Assembly (NCBI RefSeq): GCF_004322775.1
Contig: NZ_CP036403.1
Location: 4,105,360 to 4,169,359, forward strand
Length of the DNA stretch: 64,000 nucleotides
Origin: Ornithinimicrobium sufpigmenti
GTDB lineage: Bacteria > Actinomycetota > Actinomycetes > Actinomycetales > Dermatophilaceae
Reading direction: 5' to 3'
The notes beneath the pieces were generated by a model. It was not told where the DNA came from. It saw nothing but the letters and a program-made list of their open reading frames with translations, and made no database searches. Within the stretch, counting starts at the first letter, position 1; each line of letters begins with the position of its first letter. The translations under genes were made by a program, and so were the position numbers. Of this stretch, positions 35,741-45,363 are shown in pieces.

Positions 35741-37993
35741 TCAGCGCGGACCGAGGACGAGCTCCTGGAAGGTGGCCCGGGCGTCGCCGCTGCTGAACCG
35801 CTCCTCCACGACCTGGCGGGCCTCCGCCGAGGCCTGCGACCACTCCGGCTCCTGACCGAGGGCGCGGATCCGATCGGCCGCCTCCTGCACGGTGCCCACC
35901 ACCCAGTGGTGCGGGAACAGGCTGCGGGCCGCGTCGAGCGAGGCGAAGATCGGCCAGTCCCGCACCACCGGCACCGCGCCGGAGGCCGCCGCCTCGACCA
36001 TCCCCAGACCGAAGCTCTCGCGGCGACTGGTGCTCAGCACGAAGCCGGAGGCGGCCAGGTATGGGGCCACGTCGCGGGTGTACCCCTCGATGTCGACGGC
36101 GCCCCGCACGTCGTCCTGGGTCAGCCGGGCCCGGAAGCGCCTGGCGTACTGCTGCTGGGAACGCACCGCGTCGGTCGGGAAGTCGGTCCCGAGCAGGGAC
36201 AGCCGCCAGGTGGGGTCCTGCTCCCGCAGCGCACCCAGCACGTCCAGGGCCCACAACGGGTCCTTGACCTGCTGGCCCCAGCCGACCAGGAGCAGGCGGC
36301 GCAGGTGGCCGTCGGTCTTCCCGGTCGGCAGCCGGGAGGGGTCCAGGACGTTGGGCACGACGTGCACGCGGGTGCTCGCCAGCCGGTCCCCGAGGAGCCG
36401 CAGCACCAGCTGTCGGATCGGCTCGCTGACCAGGACCAGGTGGTCGACCCTGCTCCAGTCGATGAGGTGGATCCACGGCGACAGCGCGTCCATGCTGTGC
36501 ACCCGCAGGGTCAGCGGCACGCCCTCCGGCACCGCCATCACCGTCGCGAGCGCCCCCCGGTCGGCCCAGTCGACGAAGACGGCGGAGGCGGCCTCCATCT
36601 CCTCCAGCACCTCGTAGTCGGGCACCGAGCGCACCCCCAGGGCCTGGCGCAGGCGGGCGTCGACGGGGCCACGCCAGGGGCCCAGGCCGCGCAGGTCCGA
36701 GCGGGCGGCCAGCTCCACACGGCGCACCTCGGCCCGTTCGCCCAGCGCCGCGATGACGGGGACGGAGAACTGGGGGTAGGTGCCGGGGACCACCACCACC
36801 CGCGGCCGTCTCCCTGTGTCAGCACCTTCGCCAGCACCTTCGTCAGCACCTTCGTCAGGACCTTCGTCAGGACCTGTGTCAGGAGGTGCGTCAGGAGGTG
36901 TGTCAGGGCCGGCCGGCGACGACCGGGCCGGCCGCGGTGCGCGTCGGGGCGAGGACGAGGCCAGGAGCGTCCCGACCCGCGAACCGCGCCAGTCCGCCAG
37001 GAACCCGTCCGGGTCGTCGACCAGGGGCGAGGACAGGCCGTCGGCGTGCAGCTCACGGTGGAACAGCAGGGAGAGCGCCAGGGTGGCCAGGTCCACGGTG
37101 CGCCCGACCTCGTCCCGGTCCAGGGTCAGGTCGGCCGCGCGGACCACCTCGGCCACGACCTCGCCCATGGAGTAGGGCGGTGTGGCCGTCGCCGAGAGCT
37201 CGGTGAGCGCACGCCACCCACGCCGCTCCGCGCGGCCCACGGGGTCCAGCCCTGCCTCGTCCGGGTCGAGCAGCTCGGCGACACCCCGGGCGAGGTCGTA
37301 CGCCCCCGCACGGTGCATCGCCGCGACGACCGGCACCAGCAGAGGCTGGCTGGTCGGGGGGACCCGACGGCCGAGCAGCTCGGCGTGGCGCAGCAAGCTC
37401 CGGACGTAACGCGCGGTGATCTCGCCCGCCCCGGCGGTCACCTCGCTCTCCAGCCGGCGCCAGACGCCGGACACCGCCTCCCACCCGGCCAGCTCCTCGG
37501 CCGTGACCACCGGGAGGGTGGCCGGGACCAGGTCACCGGCCGCCGCCTGCGCGGCGGGACCGGCGAGGATCAGCGCGTCCGCACCCTCCAGCGTCCGCAG
37601 GGCGCGTCGGTCCTGCTGCACCGCCGTGGCCAGCGGTGGCCGACCCGGCCGTTGCCGCTGCCGGGCGGTGGTCACCACCCGGCGCAGCCGGTCCCGCGCG
37701 CCGGAGACGGATGGATCGACCTGGACCCGGGCCTTGAACCGGTCCAGCCGCGGGCCGGGCTCCCCGTGCCACCACAGCAGCACGATCTGGTGCCCGGCCA
37801 GGGCTAGGCCCCGCAGGTGCTTGACGACCGGCTCGAGGTCCTCCGCCGCACCGGCCACGACCACGATCCGCTGCTGCCGCTCCCCGGAGAGGACCGGACC
37901 GTCCGCGCCGCCAGGGCTCGTGTTGGAACTGCTGCTGGAGCTGCTGCTGGAACTCCGGACGGGGCCGGCGGGTGCGGGGTCGGCGACGGTCAC
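35741..37993 (-). CDS. large glycosyltransferase-like protein (paralogue B)
   Basis: 750 residues, paralogous to the protein at 12990 over its whole length. The C-terminal GT-B half shows PGTYPQFSVPVIAALGERAE, VFVDWADRGALATV, LLLVGWGQQVKDPLWALDVL and FVLSTSRRESFGLGMVEAAA. The N-terminal half has a ten-serine run near residue 14 and an acidic Asp-Glu-Gly-Pro repeat linker around residue 370, both encoded by simple repeats. Start is GTG at 37993 with TATCGT seven bases upstream and no Shine-Dalgarno. Sugar and acceptor unknown. Confidence 0.8.
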   Translation of the reverse strand: MTVADPAPAGPVRSSSSSSSSSSNTSPGGADGPVLSGERQQRIVVVAGAAEDLEPVVKHLRGLALAGHQIVLLWWHGEPGPRLDRFKARVQVDPSVSGARDRLRRVVTTARQRQRPGRPPLATAVQQDRRALRTLEGADALILAGPAAQAAAGDLVPATLPVVTAEELAGWEAVSGVWRRLESEVTAGAGEITARYVRSLLRHAELLGRRVPPTSQPLLVPVVAAMHRAGAYDLARGVAELLDPDEAGLDPVGRAERRGWRALTELSATATPPYSMGEVVAEVVRAADLTLDRDEVGRTVDLATLALSLLFHRELHADGLSSPLVDDPDGFLADWRGSRVGTLLASSSPRRAPRPARSSPAGPDTPPDAPPDTGPDEGPDEGADEGAGEGADTGRRPRVVVVPGTYPQFSVPVIAALGERAEVRRVELAARSDLRGLGPWRGPVDARLRQALGVRSVPDYEVLEEMEAASAVFVDWADRGALATVMAVPEGVPLTLRVHSMDALSPWIHLIDWSRVDHLVLVSEPIRQLVLRLLGDRLASTRVHVVPNVLDPSRLPTGKTDGHLRRLLLVGWGQQVKDPLWALDVLGALREQDPTWRLSLLGTDFPTDAVRSQQQYARRFRARLTQDDVRGAVDIEGYTRDVAPYLAASGFVLSTSRRESFGLGMVEAAASGAVPVVRDWPIFASLDAARSLFPHHWVVGTVQEAADRIRALGQEPEWSQASAEARQVVEERFSSGDARATFQELVLGPR
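36818..36913. repeat. eight-copy 12-bp tandem repeat in a glycosyltransferase gene
   Basis: Eight degenerate copies of a gtcagcaccttc / gtcaggaggtgc type unit encode the acidic linker. All copies are 12 bp, so copy-number change keeps the frame. Confidence 0.9.
37926..37955. repeat. serine-codon repeat
   Basis: Ten consecutive AGC/TCC/AGT codons near the N-terminus of the 35741-37993 protein, a ctgctgctgga-type low-complexity stretch. Confidence 0.85.
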
Positions 37994-38000
37994 GGTAGGG

Positions 38001-38006
38001 ACGATA
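38001..38006 (-). promoter_or_regulatory. candidate leaderless promoter -10 (TATCGT)
   Basis: TATCGT-N7-GTG on the minus strand (start at 37993), within the 100-bp gap before ino1's 3' end. Confidence 0.5.
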
Positions 38007-38093
38007 CGCGGGCCAGGAGGAGGCCTCCCGCCGCGGCTCGGACCACCAGGGGATTGACCCGCGGTCGAGCGGGGTCACACCGGGGTCACAGGG

Positions 38094-39161
38094 TCAGCCG
38101 GCGATGAACTCCTCGACCGCGGCACGCCCCTGGTCGTCGGGCATCTGCACCGGCGGGCTCTTCATCAGGTAGGCCGAGGCGCTCTCGACCGGGCCACCTT
38201 CGCCGCGGTCCAGGGCGATCTTGGCCGCCCGGACGGCGTCGATGATGATGCCGGCGGAGTTCGGGGAGTCCCAGACCTCGAGCTTGTACTCCAGGTTCAG
38301 CGGCACGTCGCCGAAGCTGCGTCCCTCGAGGCGGACGTAGGCCCACTTGCGGTCGTCCAGCCACTGGACGTAGTCCGAGGGTCCGATGTGCACGTCCCGG
38401 TCCTCGAACCGCTTGTTCACGTTGGAGGTGACCGCTTGGGTCTTGGAGAGCTTCTTGGACTCCAGCCGCTCGCGCTCGAGCATGTTCTTGAAGTCCATGT
38501 TGCCGCCGACGTTGAGCTGGAAGGTGCGGTCCAGCACCACCCCGCGCTCCTCGAACAGGCGGGCCAGCACCCGGTGGGTGATGGTGGCCCCCACCTGGCT
38601 CTTGATGTCGTCACCGACGATCGGCACGCCGGCGGCCTCGAACTTCGCCGCCCACTCGGGGTCGGAGGCGATGAAGACCGGCAGCGCGTTGACGAAGGCG
38701 ACACCGGCGTCGATCGCGCACTGGGCGTAGAACTTGTCCGCCTCCTCGCTGCCGACCGGCAGGTAGGAGACGAGCACGTCCACCTCGGCGTCCTTGAGGG
38801 TCTGGACGACGTCCACCGGCTCCGCGTCGGACTCCTCGATGCTCAGCGAGTAGTACTTGCCCAGCCCGTCCAGGGTGGGGCCACGCTGCACGCTGATCCC
38901 GGTCGGCGGCACGTCCGCGATGCGGATGGTGTTGTTCTCGCTGGCGTTGATCGCCTCCGCCAGGTCCATGCCGACCTTCTTGGCGTCCACGTCGAAGGCG
39001 GCGACGAACTGCAGGTCGCGCACGTGGTACGGGCCGAACTGGACGTGCATGAGCCCAGGGACGGTGGCTGTGGGGTCGGCGTCCTTGTAGTACTCGACAC
39101 CCTGCACCAGGGAGCTGGCACAGTTGCCCACTCCGACGATCGCGACCCGGACCGAACCCAT
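38094..39161 (-). CDS. ino1: inositol-3-phosphate synthase
   Basis: 355 residues, actinobacterial length. It converts glucose 6-phosphate to 1D-myo-inositol 3-phosphate with NAD+, feeding phosphatidylinositol, mycothiol and inositol lipids. Motifs are [57 protein letters not shown] and [20 protein letters not shown]. The ATG at 39161 has GAGGAG nine bases upstream; the open frame above it lacks conserved sequence. It is divergent from the PBP gene, as in mycobacteria. Confidence 0.96.
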   Translation of the reverse strand: MGSVRVAIVGVGNCASSLVQGVEYYKDADPTATVPGLMHVQFGPYHVRDLQFVAAFDVDAKKVGMDLAEAINASENNTIRIADVPPTGISVQRGPTLDGLGKYYSLSIEESDAEPVDVVQTLKDAEVDVLVSYLPVGSEEADKFYAQCAIDAGVAFVNALPVFIASDPEWAAKFEAAGVPIVGDDIKSQVGATITHRVLARLFEERGVVLDRTFQLNVGGNMDFKNMLERERLESKKLSKTQAVTSNVNKRFEDRDVHIGPSDYVQWLDDRKWAYVRLEGRSFGDVPLNLEYKLEVWDSPNSAGIIIDAVRAAKIALDRGEGGPVESASAYLMKSPPVQMPDDQGRAAVEEFIAG

Positions 39162-39286
39162 CGTGTTGTTCTCCTCGTAGACGTGCGTGAGGCGGCCGGT
39201 ATCAGGCCGCCCTCCGCCCAAGTCAAACACCCCGCAGCCCCGACTGATTCCACGGGGACGTCCAGGCGGCCAGGCACAATAGGGCG

Positions 39287-41593
39287 ATGAGCGCTACGCA
39301 CACCGCTTCCCCGGCCCGACGTCCGGGGCGGCCTGCCCCCCGTCGGCGGCGAGGCTGGGTGCGCCGGACCCTGCTGTGGCTGGGTGGCCTGGCGCTGCTG
39401 GGGCTGCTGCTGGTCGTCGGGCTCTTCGCCTGGGCGTACAGCCGCACCGACATCCCGGAGCCCAACGACTTCGCCGAGGCGCAGAGCTCGATCCTCTACT
39501 ACGCCGACGGTGAGACCGAGCTGGCCCGGTTCACCGGCGGGTTCGACCGCGAGTCGGTGCCGCTGTCCGAGGTGCCCGAGCACGTCCGGTATGCCGTGCT
39601 GGCGGCGGAGGACCGCACCTTCTACGAGAACGAGGGCGTCTCGATCACCGGCACCGCCCGGGGGGCATGGCGCACCTTGACCGGCGACGGCCTGCAGGGC
39701 GGCTCGACGATCACCCAGCAGTACGTCAAGAACTACTACCTCTCCCCCGACCAGACCCTCTCCCGCAAGGTCGAGGAGCTGTTCATCGCGCTGAAGATCG
39801 ACAACGAGCTCTCCAAGGACCAGATCCTGGAGAACTACCTCAACACCATCTACTTCGGCCGCGGTGCCTACGGCATCCAGACCGCCAGCCAGGCCTACTT
39901 CCGCAAGGACGTCTCCGAGCTGACCGTGGAGGAGGGCGCCTTCCTCGCGGCGGTGGCCAACGCGCCGTCCCTGTACGACCCGGACTTCGCCGACGGCAAC
40001 CAGGAGCGGGCGGAGTCCCGGGTGGCCTACGTGCTCGACGGGATGGTCGAGGAGGGCTGGCTGGACTCCTCGGAGCGCTCCGGCATGTCCTTCCCCGACA
40101 TCGAGGACACCCCGCCCTCGACGGCCGTCCAGGGCGTGGACGGCTACATCGCCCAGGCCGCCCGCGAGGAGCTGCGCAACCGCGTCGGCCTGGCGGACGA
40201 CCTCGTGGACGGGGGTGGGTTGCGGATCACCACCACCATCGTCCAGCAGCACCAGGAGGCCGCGGAGGACGCCGTGGAGGCGTTCCGGCCGACGGGGTCG
40301 GGCGCCGACGACATCACCACGGCGCTGACCTCGGTCCGGCCGGGGGACGGCGCCATCACCGCCATGTACGGCGGGGAGGACTACCAGCAGACGCAGCTCA
40401 ACGCGGTGACCGACGCCCGGGTGCAGGCTGGGTCACTGTTCAAGCCGATCACGCTGGCCGCCGCGGTCGCGGAGGGCGTGGACACGCTGCAGCCCTACCC
40501 GGGCCCCAGCCCGATGACCTTCGCCTGGCAGGGCGACGAGGTCGAGGTCGCGAACTTCCAGAGCATCTCCTACGGCCTGCTCGACCTACGAGCGGCCCTC
40601 GCGGAGTCGGTCAACACCATCTACGTCCAGCTCAACGAGGAGATCGGGCCCGCGCTCACCGCGGAGGCCGCGGTCGACCTCGGGCTGCCCGAGGACACGC
40701 CGGGCCTGTCCGCCGACCTGACCAATGTGCTCGGGACGTCCTCGCCCACCCTGCTGGAGATGACGAACGCCTACGCGACGCTCGCCGCGGAGGGCGAGCG
40801 GGCCATGCCATACCTCATCGCGGCGGTCGCGACGGTGGACGGCGAGCAGACCTACGAGGCCGAGCCCGAGATCGAGCCGGGCGTCGAGCGGGACGTGGCG
40901 GTCGACGTGACCGACGCGATGACGGCGGTCATGACCCAGGGATCGGGTCTCGCGGCCGGTGACCTGGGCCGGCCCAGCGCCGGGAAGTCGGGCACGAGCG
41001 AGCGCAACGTCTCCGCCTGGTTCGACGGCTTCGTGCCGCAGCTGGCGGCGGGCGTGGTGATGTACAAGGGCGACGGCACCGTGCCCATGCAGGACGTCGC
41101 CGGCCTGGACCAGATCACCGGCGGCACCTTCCCTGCGCAGGTCTGGGGTGAGTTCATGCGCCTGGCCATGGAGGGCGAGGAGATCCTGGAGTTCTCCCCG
41201 CGGGTGGGCACCGGCGGGCCCACGGAGGACGCGGTGGTCACCACCGAGCCCGCGGTCGAGGTGGAGCCGACCACCGAGGCGCCGACCCCCACGGAGACCG
41301 AGGAGCCGACCGAGGAGCCGACCGAGACGGAGACCCCGACCGGGGAGCCCACGGAGACCGAGGAGCCGACCAGCCCCGAGCCCACGTCCCCGGCGCCGAC
41401 GCCACCGCCCACGGGGCCGGCCCCGACGGTGCCGGAGCCGACGCAGCCTGGGCAGCCCGGGCCGACCAACCCCGCGCCCACGACGCCAGCGCCCATCGAG
41501 CCGCCCGGCGACGATGACGACGGTGGCGCTGGCGGTGGCGGTGGTGGCGGCGGTGGTGACGGGGCCGTCCCGGTGCCCTCGCCGACCGGCTAG
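39287..41593 (+). CDS. class A penicillin-binding protein
   Basis: 768 residues. Cytoplasmic basic N-terminus, one membrane segment (residues 25-47), then the GT51 transglycosylase domain with catalytic Glu in [15 protein letters not shown] and [15 protein letters not shown]. The transpeptidase domain follows, with the SxxK motif at Ser383 (AGSLFKPI), SVNTIY and KSGTSE. The tail from about residue 650 is Thr/Pro/Glu-rich and ends in a glycine run, typical of actinobacterial PonA. It polymerises and crosslinks peptidoglycan outside the membrane. CACAAT lies six bases before the ATG, so it may be leaderless. Confidence 0.95.
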   Translation: MSATHTASPARRPGRPAPRRRRGWVRRTLLWLGGLALLGLLLVVGLFAWAYSRTDIPEPNDFAEAQSSILYYADGETELARFTGGFDRESVPLSEVPEHVRYAVLAAEDRTFYENEGVSITGTARGAWRTLTGDGLQGGSTITQQYVKNYYLSPDQTLSRKVEELFIALKIDNELSKDQILENYLNTIYFGRGAYGIQTASQAYFRKDVSELTVEEGAFLAAVANAPSLYDPDFADGNQERAESRVAYVLDGMVEEGWLDSSERSGMSFPDIEDTPPSTAVQGVDGYIAQAAREELRNRVGLADDLVDGGGLRITTTIVQQHQEAAEDAVEAFRPTGSGADDITTALTSVRPGDGAITAMYGGEDYQQTQLNAVTDARVQAGSLFKPITLAAAVAEGVDTLQPYPGPSPMTFAWQGDEVEVANFQSISYGLLDLRAALAESVNTIYVQLNEEIGPALTAEAAVDLGLPEDTPGLSADLTNVLGTSSPTLLEMTNAYATLAAEGERAMPYLIAAVATVDGEQTYEAEPEIEPGVERDVAVDVTDAMTAVMTQGSGLAAGDLGRPSAGKSGTSERNVSAWFDGFVPQLAAGVVMYKGDGTVPMQDVAGLDQITGGTFPAQVWGEFMRLAMEGEEILEFSPRVGTGGPTEDAVVTTEPAVEVEPTTEAPTPTETEEPTEEPTETETPTGEPTETEEPTSPEPTSPAPTPPPTGPAPTVPEPTQPGQPGPTNPAPTTPAPIEPPGDDDDGGAGGGGGGGGGDGAVPVPSPTG

Positions 41594-41617
41594 CAGCCCG
41601 CCGTAGCCTGGTCCACC

Positions 41618-43057
41618 ATGCCGCTCTCGGGTGACCGCACGCGCCGTGACGTGCCCTGGCTCGTGCCCTCCTGGTCCGACCCGGTCGTGCGCCGGGCGAC
41701 CGGCGTGCTCGGCGGGCCGGCGGGGCGGTATGCCGTGGTGGGCGCCCGCGGGCTGGCGGGGGTCGCTGCCGCGGTCGTCCTGCTCGGGACGCTGAACCTG
41801 GCGCTCGCGGTGTGGACCAAGGGGCACTGCCTGCTCAAGGGCTGGAGCACCCCCGACCACTTCTGGCGGGCCTGCTACTCCGACCTGCCGGTCGTGCACG
41901 TCAGCTCTCCCCTCGCCGACGGTCTGCTGCCGTGGGCGGGGGAGACGCCCTCCAACCAGCCACCCTTGTCCGGGCTGGTGATGTGGCTGATCTCCCTGGT
42001 CTCCCCCGTCACCGGCACCGGGGTGCCTGCGCAGCAGTGGACGCTGGTGCTGTGGGCGGTGCTGTGCGTGCCGCTCCTGGCCGCGGGAGTGCTGGCCGTG
42101 GTCGCCCTCCAGCCTCCCCGGCCCTGGCAGTCGGCCCAGCTGGCGCTCAGCCCGGTGCTGACGCTCCTGGTGCTCGTCTCCACGGACCTGCTCGGCATCA
42201 CGCTCACCCTGCTGGCGCTCTGGGCCTGGCGCCGGGAGCGCAGCTGGGTGGCCGGGGTGCTGCTCGGGCTGGCGCTCCTCGTGCGCCCGTTCCCGCTGCT
42301 GGTGCTCGCCGCGATGGTGCTCGTGGCCTGGCGGCAGCAACGACGCCTGCCGGCCCTGCAGGCCGTGGTCGGTGCGGCGCTCGGGGCGCTGCTCGTCCTG
42401 GTCCCGCTGCTGACCGTCGAGCCACGGGCGCTGGCCGGCCTGCAGCAGTGGTGGGGCCAGGGCGCCGGCTACGGCGCGCCGGCGATGGTGCCCCAGCTCC
42501 TGGGTGCGCCCCTCGTCGCGCCGGCCACGGTCGCGATCGCGGTCACCGGCTGGGTGGTGGCGCTGGCGCTCGGCGCCTGGCTGACCCGGCGCCCGGGACG
42601 GGTACCCCTGGGCGTCGTCCAGCTCAGCGCCGTCATGCTGCTGGTGGTCGTGCTCACCGCGCCGTCGCTGTCGGTGCAGTCAGGTCTGTGGCTGCTGCCG
42701 CTGCTCGCGCTGTCCGCACGTCCGTGGTGGGAGCACCTCGTCTGGGCCCTGGCGGAGGCGCTGCACTTCCTGGCGACCTGGCTGCACATCGCCTACAGCA
42801 GCGATCCGGGCCGGGGTCTGCCACCCGAGACGTACGCGCTGGTGGTGCTCCTGCGCGCGGCCGCCTGGAGCTGGATCCTCTGGCGGATCTGGTCGACCAC
42901 GCCGGTGGGGCCGCGCAGAGCTGCGGCTCAGCCGCCGAGCTCGCTGCCAGGCTCGCGAGCAGGGTCGAGCAGGGTGGACGCGGGCTCCCCCGAGGAGGCC
43001 AGCGCGACCAGCGGTGCCACCGCGTCCTCGACGACGTCCCGCAGGGAGCGGATGTAG
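41618..43057 (+). CDS. membrane glycosyltransferase-like protein (GT87-like)
   Basis: 479 residues with about ten hydrophobic segments, resembling the polytopic protein that follows ponA1 in mycobacteria (Rv0051 type, GT-C/GT87-like). It has an acidic/aromatic first loop and the segment GETPSNQPPLSGLVMWLISL. The last 43 residues are Ser/Pro/Ala-rich and overlap the convergent acyltransferase by 130 bp, probably a read-through tail. TAGCCT eight bases before the ATG and no Shine-Dalgarno suggest a near-leaderless message or coupling to the PBP gene 24 bp upstream. Likely uses polyprenyl-phospho-sugars. Confidence 0.78.
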   Translation: MPLSGDRTRRDVPWLVPSWSDPVVRRATGVLGGPAGRYAVVGARGLAGVAAAVVLLGTLNLALAVWTKGHCLLKGWSTPDHFWRACYSDLPVVHVSSPLADGLLPWAGETPSNQPPLSGLVMWLISLVSPVTGTGVPAQQWTLVLWAVLCVPLLAAGVLAVVALQPPRPWQSAQLALSPVLTLLVLVSTDLLGITLTLLALWAWRRERSWVAGVLLGLALLVRPFPLLVLAAMVLVAWRQQRRLPALQAVVGAALGALLVLVPLLTVEPRALAGLQQWWGQGAGYGAPAMVPQLLGAPLVAPATVAIAVTGWVVALALGAWLTRRPGRVPLGVVQLSAVMLLVVVLTAPSLSVQSGLWLLPLLALSARPWWEHLVWALAEALHFLATWLHIAYSSDPGRGLPPETYALVVLLRAAAWSWILWRIWSTTPVGPRRAAAQPPSSLPGSRAGSSRVDAGSPEEASATSGATASSTTSRRERM

Positions 43058-45363
43058 GTCGCGGACAGGTGGTTGCTGTCCCGCCACACGACCACGCCAC
43101 CCACGATCGGGCTGCAGGTGCGCCCGGGGCAGGTGGCGTCGGTGAAGTCCAGGACCGGCAGCTGCGGCATCCGCTCCAGGAGCAGGTCGTGCCCGGTCCC
43201 GGCCCTCGCCATCCCCCCGGCCCGGTCGAAGGCGCACTGGGGGACGTCGTCGCGGTGCTCCTCGAGGCACGCTGGCACGTCGAACGGAGCGCGGGGGACG
43301 TCCCGGATCAGCGCGGGCAGCGCGCCCGTCGCGGCCACCTGCTCCACGCGCGCGGCCAGGCCACCGGCCACCGCCTCCGCACCGGTGCGGCCGTAGGAGG
43401 CAGAGGAGAGCAGGACGACGTCGGGCTGCTCCTCCTCGAGGGTCTGGGTCAGCCCTTCCTGCCACCGGCTGCACTGGGTGTAGTCCCCGGCCTGCCCGCC
43501 GCGCCGCACGACCAGGCCCAGGGCCGGCGGGCAGGAGGACTTGGTCATCACCAGCACCCGCCAGCCCCGGTCCCGACCGACCTCGTCCAGCGCCGTGACC
43601 CACATCCCCGCGTGGCTGTCCCCGACCAGAGCGATGGTCACGTCACCGTCAGGGTCCCCCGCCTCGCAGACCCCGACCTCGGTGCCGGTCAGGCTGACGA
43701 AACAGCCTTCCGGGCGCAGCACCGGGCGGTCATCCGGCACCTGCTCCAACGGGACGGCCAGCTCGCCGACGGCGCGCGGGATCTCCACCTGGGGCAGCGG
43801 CTCGCCGAGCGCGGCCGAGACGGCTGCCCCCTGCGCGGCGACCTCCTGCGGGTCCCGGCCGGGTGCCGCCGTGACGTCCGGCACGTCGTCCGGCCTGACC
43901 GGCACGTCGTCCGGCGTGAGGGTCCCGGCGCCGACCGGCTCCCGCAGCTCGTCCACCACAGCCGGGGTGCGCCACTGCGCCTCCGTCCTCGTCGCGGAGG
44001 AGGGGGCCGCCGCCAGCACCGCGACCCCGAGGAGGGCACCGGCCAGCACACAGTTGAGCCCGAGCCGCAGGGTCCGCCAGGTGACCACCGCCGCGGGCAG
44101 CTGCCCGGCGAGCGTCCGTCCGTGCCGCCGGACCGGGTCCTCGATGTAGCGGAACGACAACCAGGCCGGCACGACGGACACCAGCACCGCGAGCAGGCCC
44201 CACTGGACCGGCAGCACGTCGGGACCGCCCCGACCCACCTCTGCCAGCTCGGCGGCGACGGCGACGAACGGCCAGTGCCACAGGTAGAGGCTGTAGGACA
44301 ACCGGCCCACCCACTGCAGCAGGACGTGCCGCAGCACCGCGACCGGCCCCCACGAGCCCGCCGCCGGCCCGGCGACCAGCACCATGGCCGTACCCACCGT
44401 GGGCAGGAGCGCCCAGGTGCCTGGGAAGAGGGTCTCGGTGTCGATGACGAGGAACGAGGCCACGACGAGGCCCAGACCCGCCCAGCCGACGACTGCCGCG
44501 AGCACCCGGGGGACCCGGGGCCAGGCCCACGCGCCGAGAGCGACCAGCCCGCCGAGCATCAGCTCGAAGATCCGGGTCGGGGTGACGAAGTAGGCCGAGG
44601 GGTCCTGCTGGGTCCACCACCACGACAGCCACAAGGACCCGGCGAACAGGCCCAGGGTGGTCGCCCAGGACAGCCCGGTGAACACCCGGGCCCGGCCCTT
44701 GGCCACCAGCAGGATGCCCAGCAGCAGGATCGGCCAGACGAGGTAGAACTGCTCCTCGACCGCGAGCGACCAGTAGTGCTGCAACGGGCTGGGCGCACGT
44801 TCCAGGTCGAGGTAGTCCACGGACCGTGAGGCCATCCGCCAGTTGACGAGGAAGGTGGCCGAGGCGAGCAGGTCGCCGCCGATCTCGGCCCACCGGCTCC
44901 GCGGGAGGAGCAGCAGGGTCAGCACGCCGGTGCCGACGAGCGCGGTGAGCGCCGCGGGCAGCAGCCGACGCGCGCGCCGCGCGTAGAACCGGCCGACGTC
45001 GATGCGTCCCCGCTCCCGCGCCTCCTCCAGCAGCAGCGAGCTCATCAGGAAGCCGCTGACCACGAAGAAGACGTCGACCCCGGCGAACCCCCCGGGCAAC
45101 CAGGCCACGCCGGCGTGCCAGAGCAGAACCCCCAGGACCGCGACGGCCCGCAGCCCTTCGATGTCGGCGCGGAAGTGGCGGGGTACGGGCGGGACCCGCA
45201 ACGCGTGCCGCGCAGCCTGCGCGGCGAGGTGCCGGCGCCGGGTCAGCGGCTGGTCGACCGACGGCTGCCCCGCGGGCGCGCCGGGGACGGCGACGGGATC
45301 CCCGGTCGCGACGGCAGGGTCCCCGCTGGGCGGAGGTGCAGGTGGTCTCGGCCCGCCGCTCAC
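42928..45363 (-). CDS. acyltransferase-3 / SGNH O-acetyltransferase
   Basis: 811 residues. The Pro/Gly-rich N-terminus is followed by an acyltransferase-3 membrane domain (FRADIEGLRAVAVLGVLLWH, GGFAGVDVFFVVSGFLMSSL, YWSLAVEEQFYLVWPI) with about ten helices. A C-terminal extracytoplasmic SGNH domain has ALVGDSHAGMW (block I) and DSNHLSATY (block V, Asp-His). This OafA/OatA-like architecture O-acetylates surface polysaccharide or peptidoglycan. The GTG at 45363 overlaps the Wzz-like gene stop. Which polymer it modifies is unknown. Confidence 0.9.
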   Translation of the reverse strand: MSGGPRPPAPPPSGDPAVATGDPVAVPGAPAGQPSVDQPLTRRRHLAAQAARHALRVPPVPRHFRADIEGLRAVAVLGVLLWHAGVAWLPGGFAGVDVFFVVSGFLMSSLLLEEARERGRIDVGRFYARRARRLLPAALTALVGTGVLTLLLLPRSRWAEIGGDLLASATFLVNWRMASRSVDYLDLERAPSPLQHYWSLAVEEQFYLVWPILLLGILLVAKGRARVFTGLSWATTLGLFAGSLWLSWWWTQQDPSAYFVTPTRIFELMLGGLVALGAWAWPRVPRVLAAVVGWAGLGLVVASFLVIDTETLFPGTWALLPTVGTAMVLVAGPAAGSWGPVAVLRHVLLQWVGRLSYSLYLWHWPFVAVAAELAEVGRGGPDVLPVQWGLLAVLVSVVPAWLSFRYIEDPVRRHGRTLAGQLPAAVVTWRTLRLGLNCVLAGALLGVAVLAAAPSSATRTEAQWRTPAVVDELREPVGAGTLTPDDVPVRPDDVPDVTAAPGRDPQEVAAQGAAVSAALGEPLPQVEIPRAVGELAVPLEQVPDDRPVLRPEGCFVSLTGTEVGVCEAGDPDGDVTIALVGDSHAGMWVTALDEVGRDRGWRVLVMTKSSCPPALGLVVRRGGQAGDYTQCSRWQEGLTQTLEEEQPDVVLLSSASYGRTGAEAVAGGLAARVEQVAATGALPALIRDVPRAPFDVPACLEEHRDDVPQCAFDRAGGMARAGTGHDLLLERMPQLPVLDFTDATCPGRTCSPIVGGVVVWRDSNHLSATYIRSLRDVVEDAVAPLVALASSGEPASTLLDPAREPGSELGG

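Noticed and set aside
34739..37807. A 1022-codon plus-strand open frame spanning two genes
   Set aside because: It runs out of frame through copy 3 and antisense through the 35741 glycosyltransferase; only those have family motifs.
41812..44829. A 1005-codon plus-strand open frame
   Set aside because: Out-of-frame reading of the GT87-like gene and antisense to the acyltransferase.
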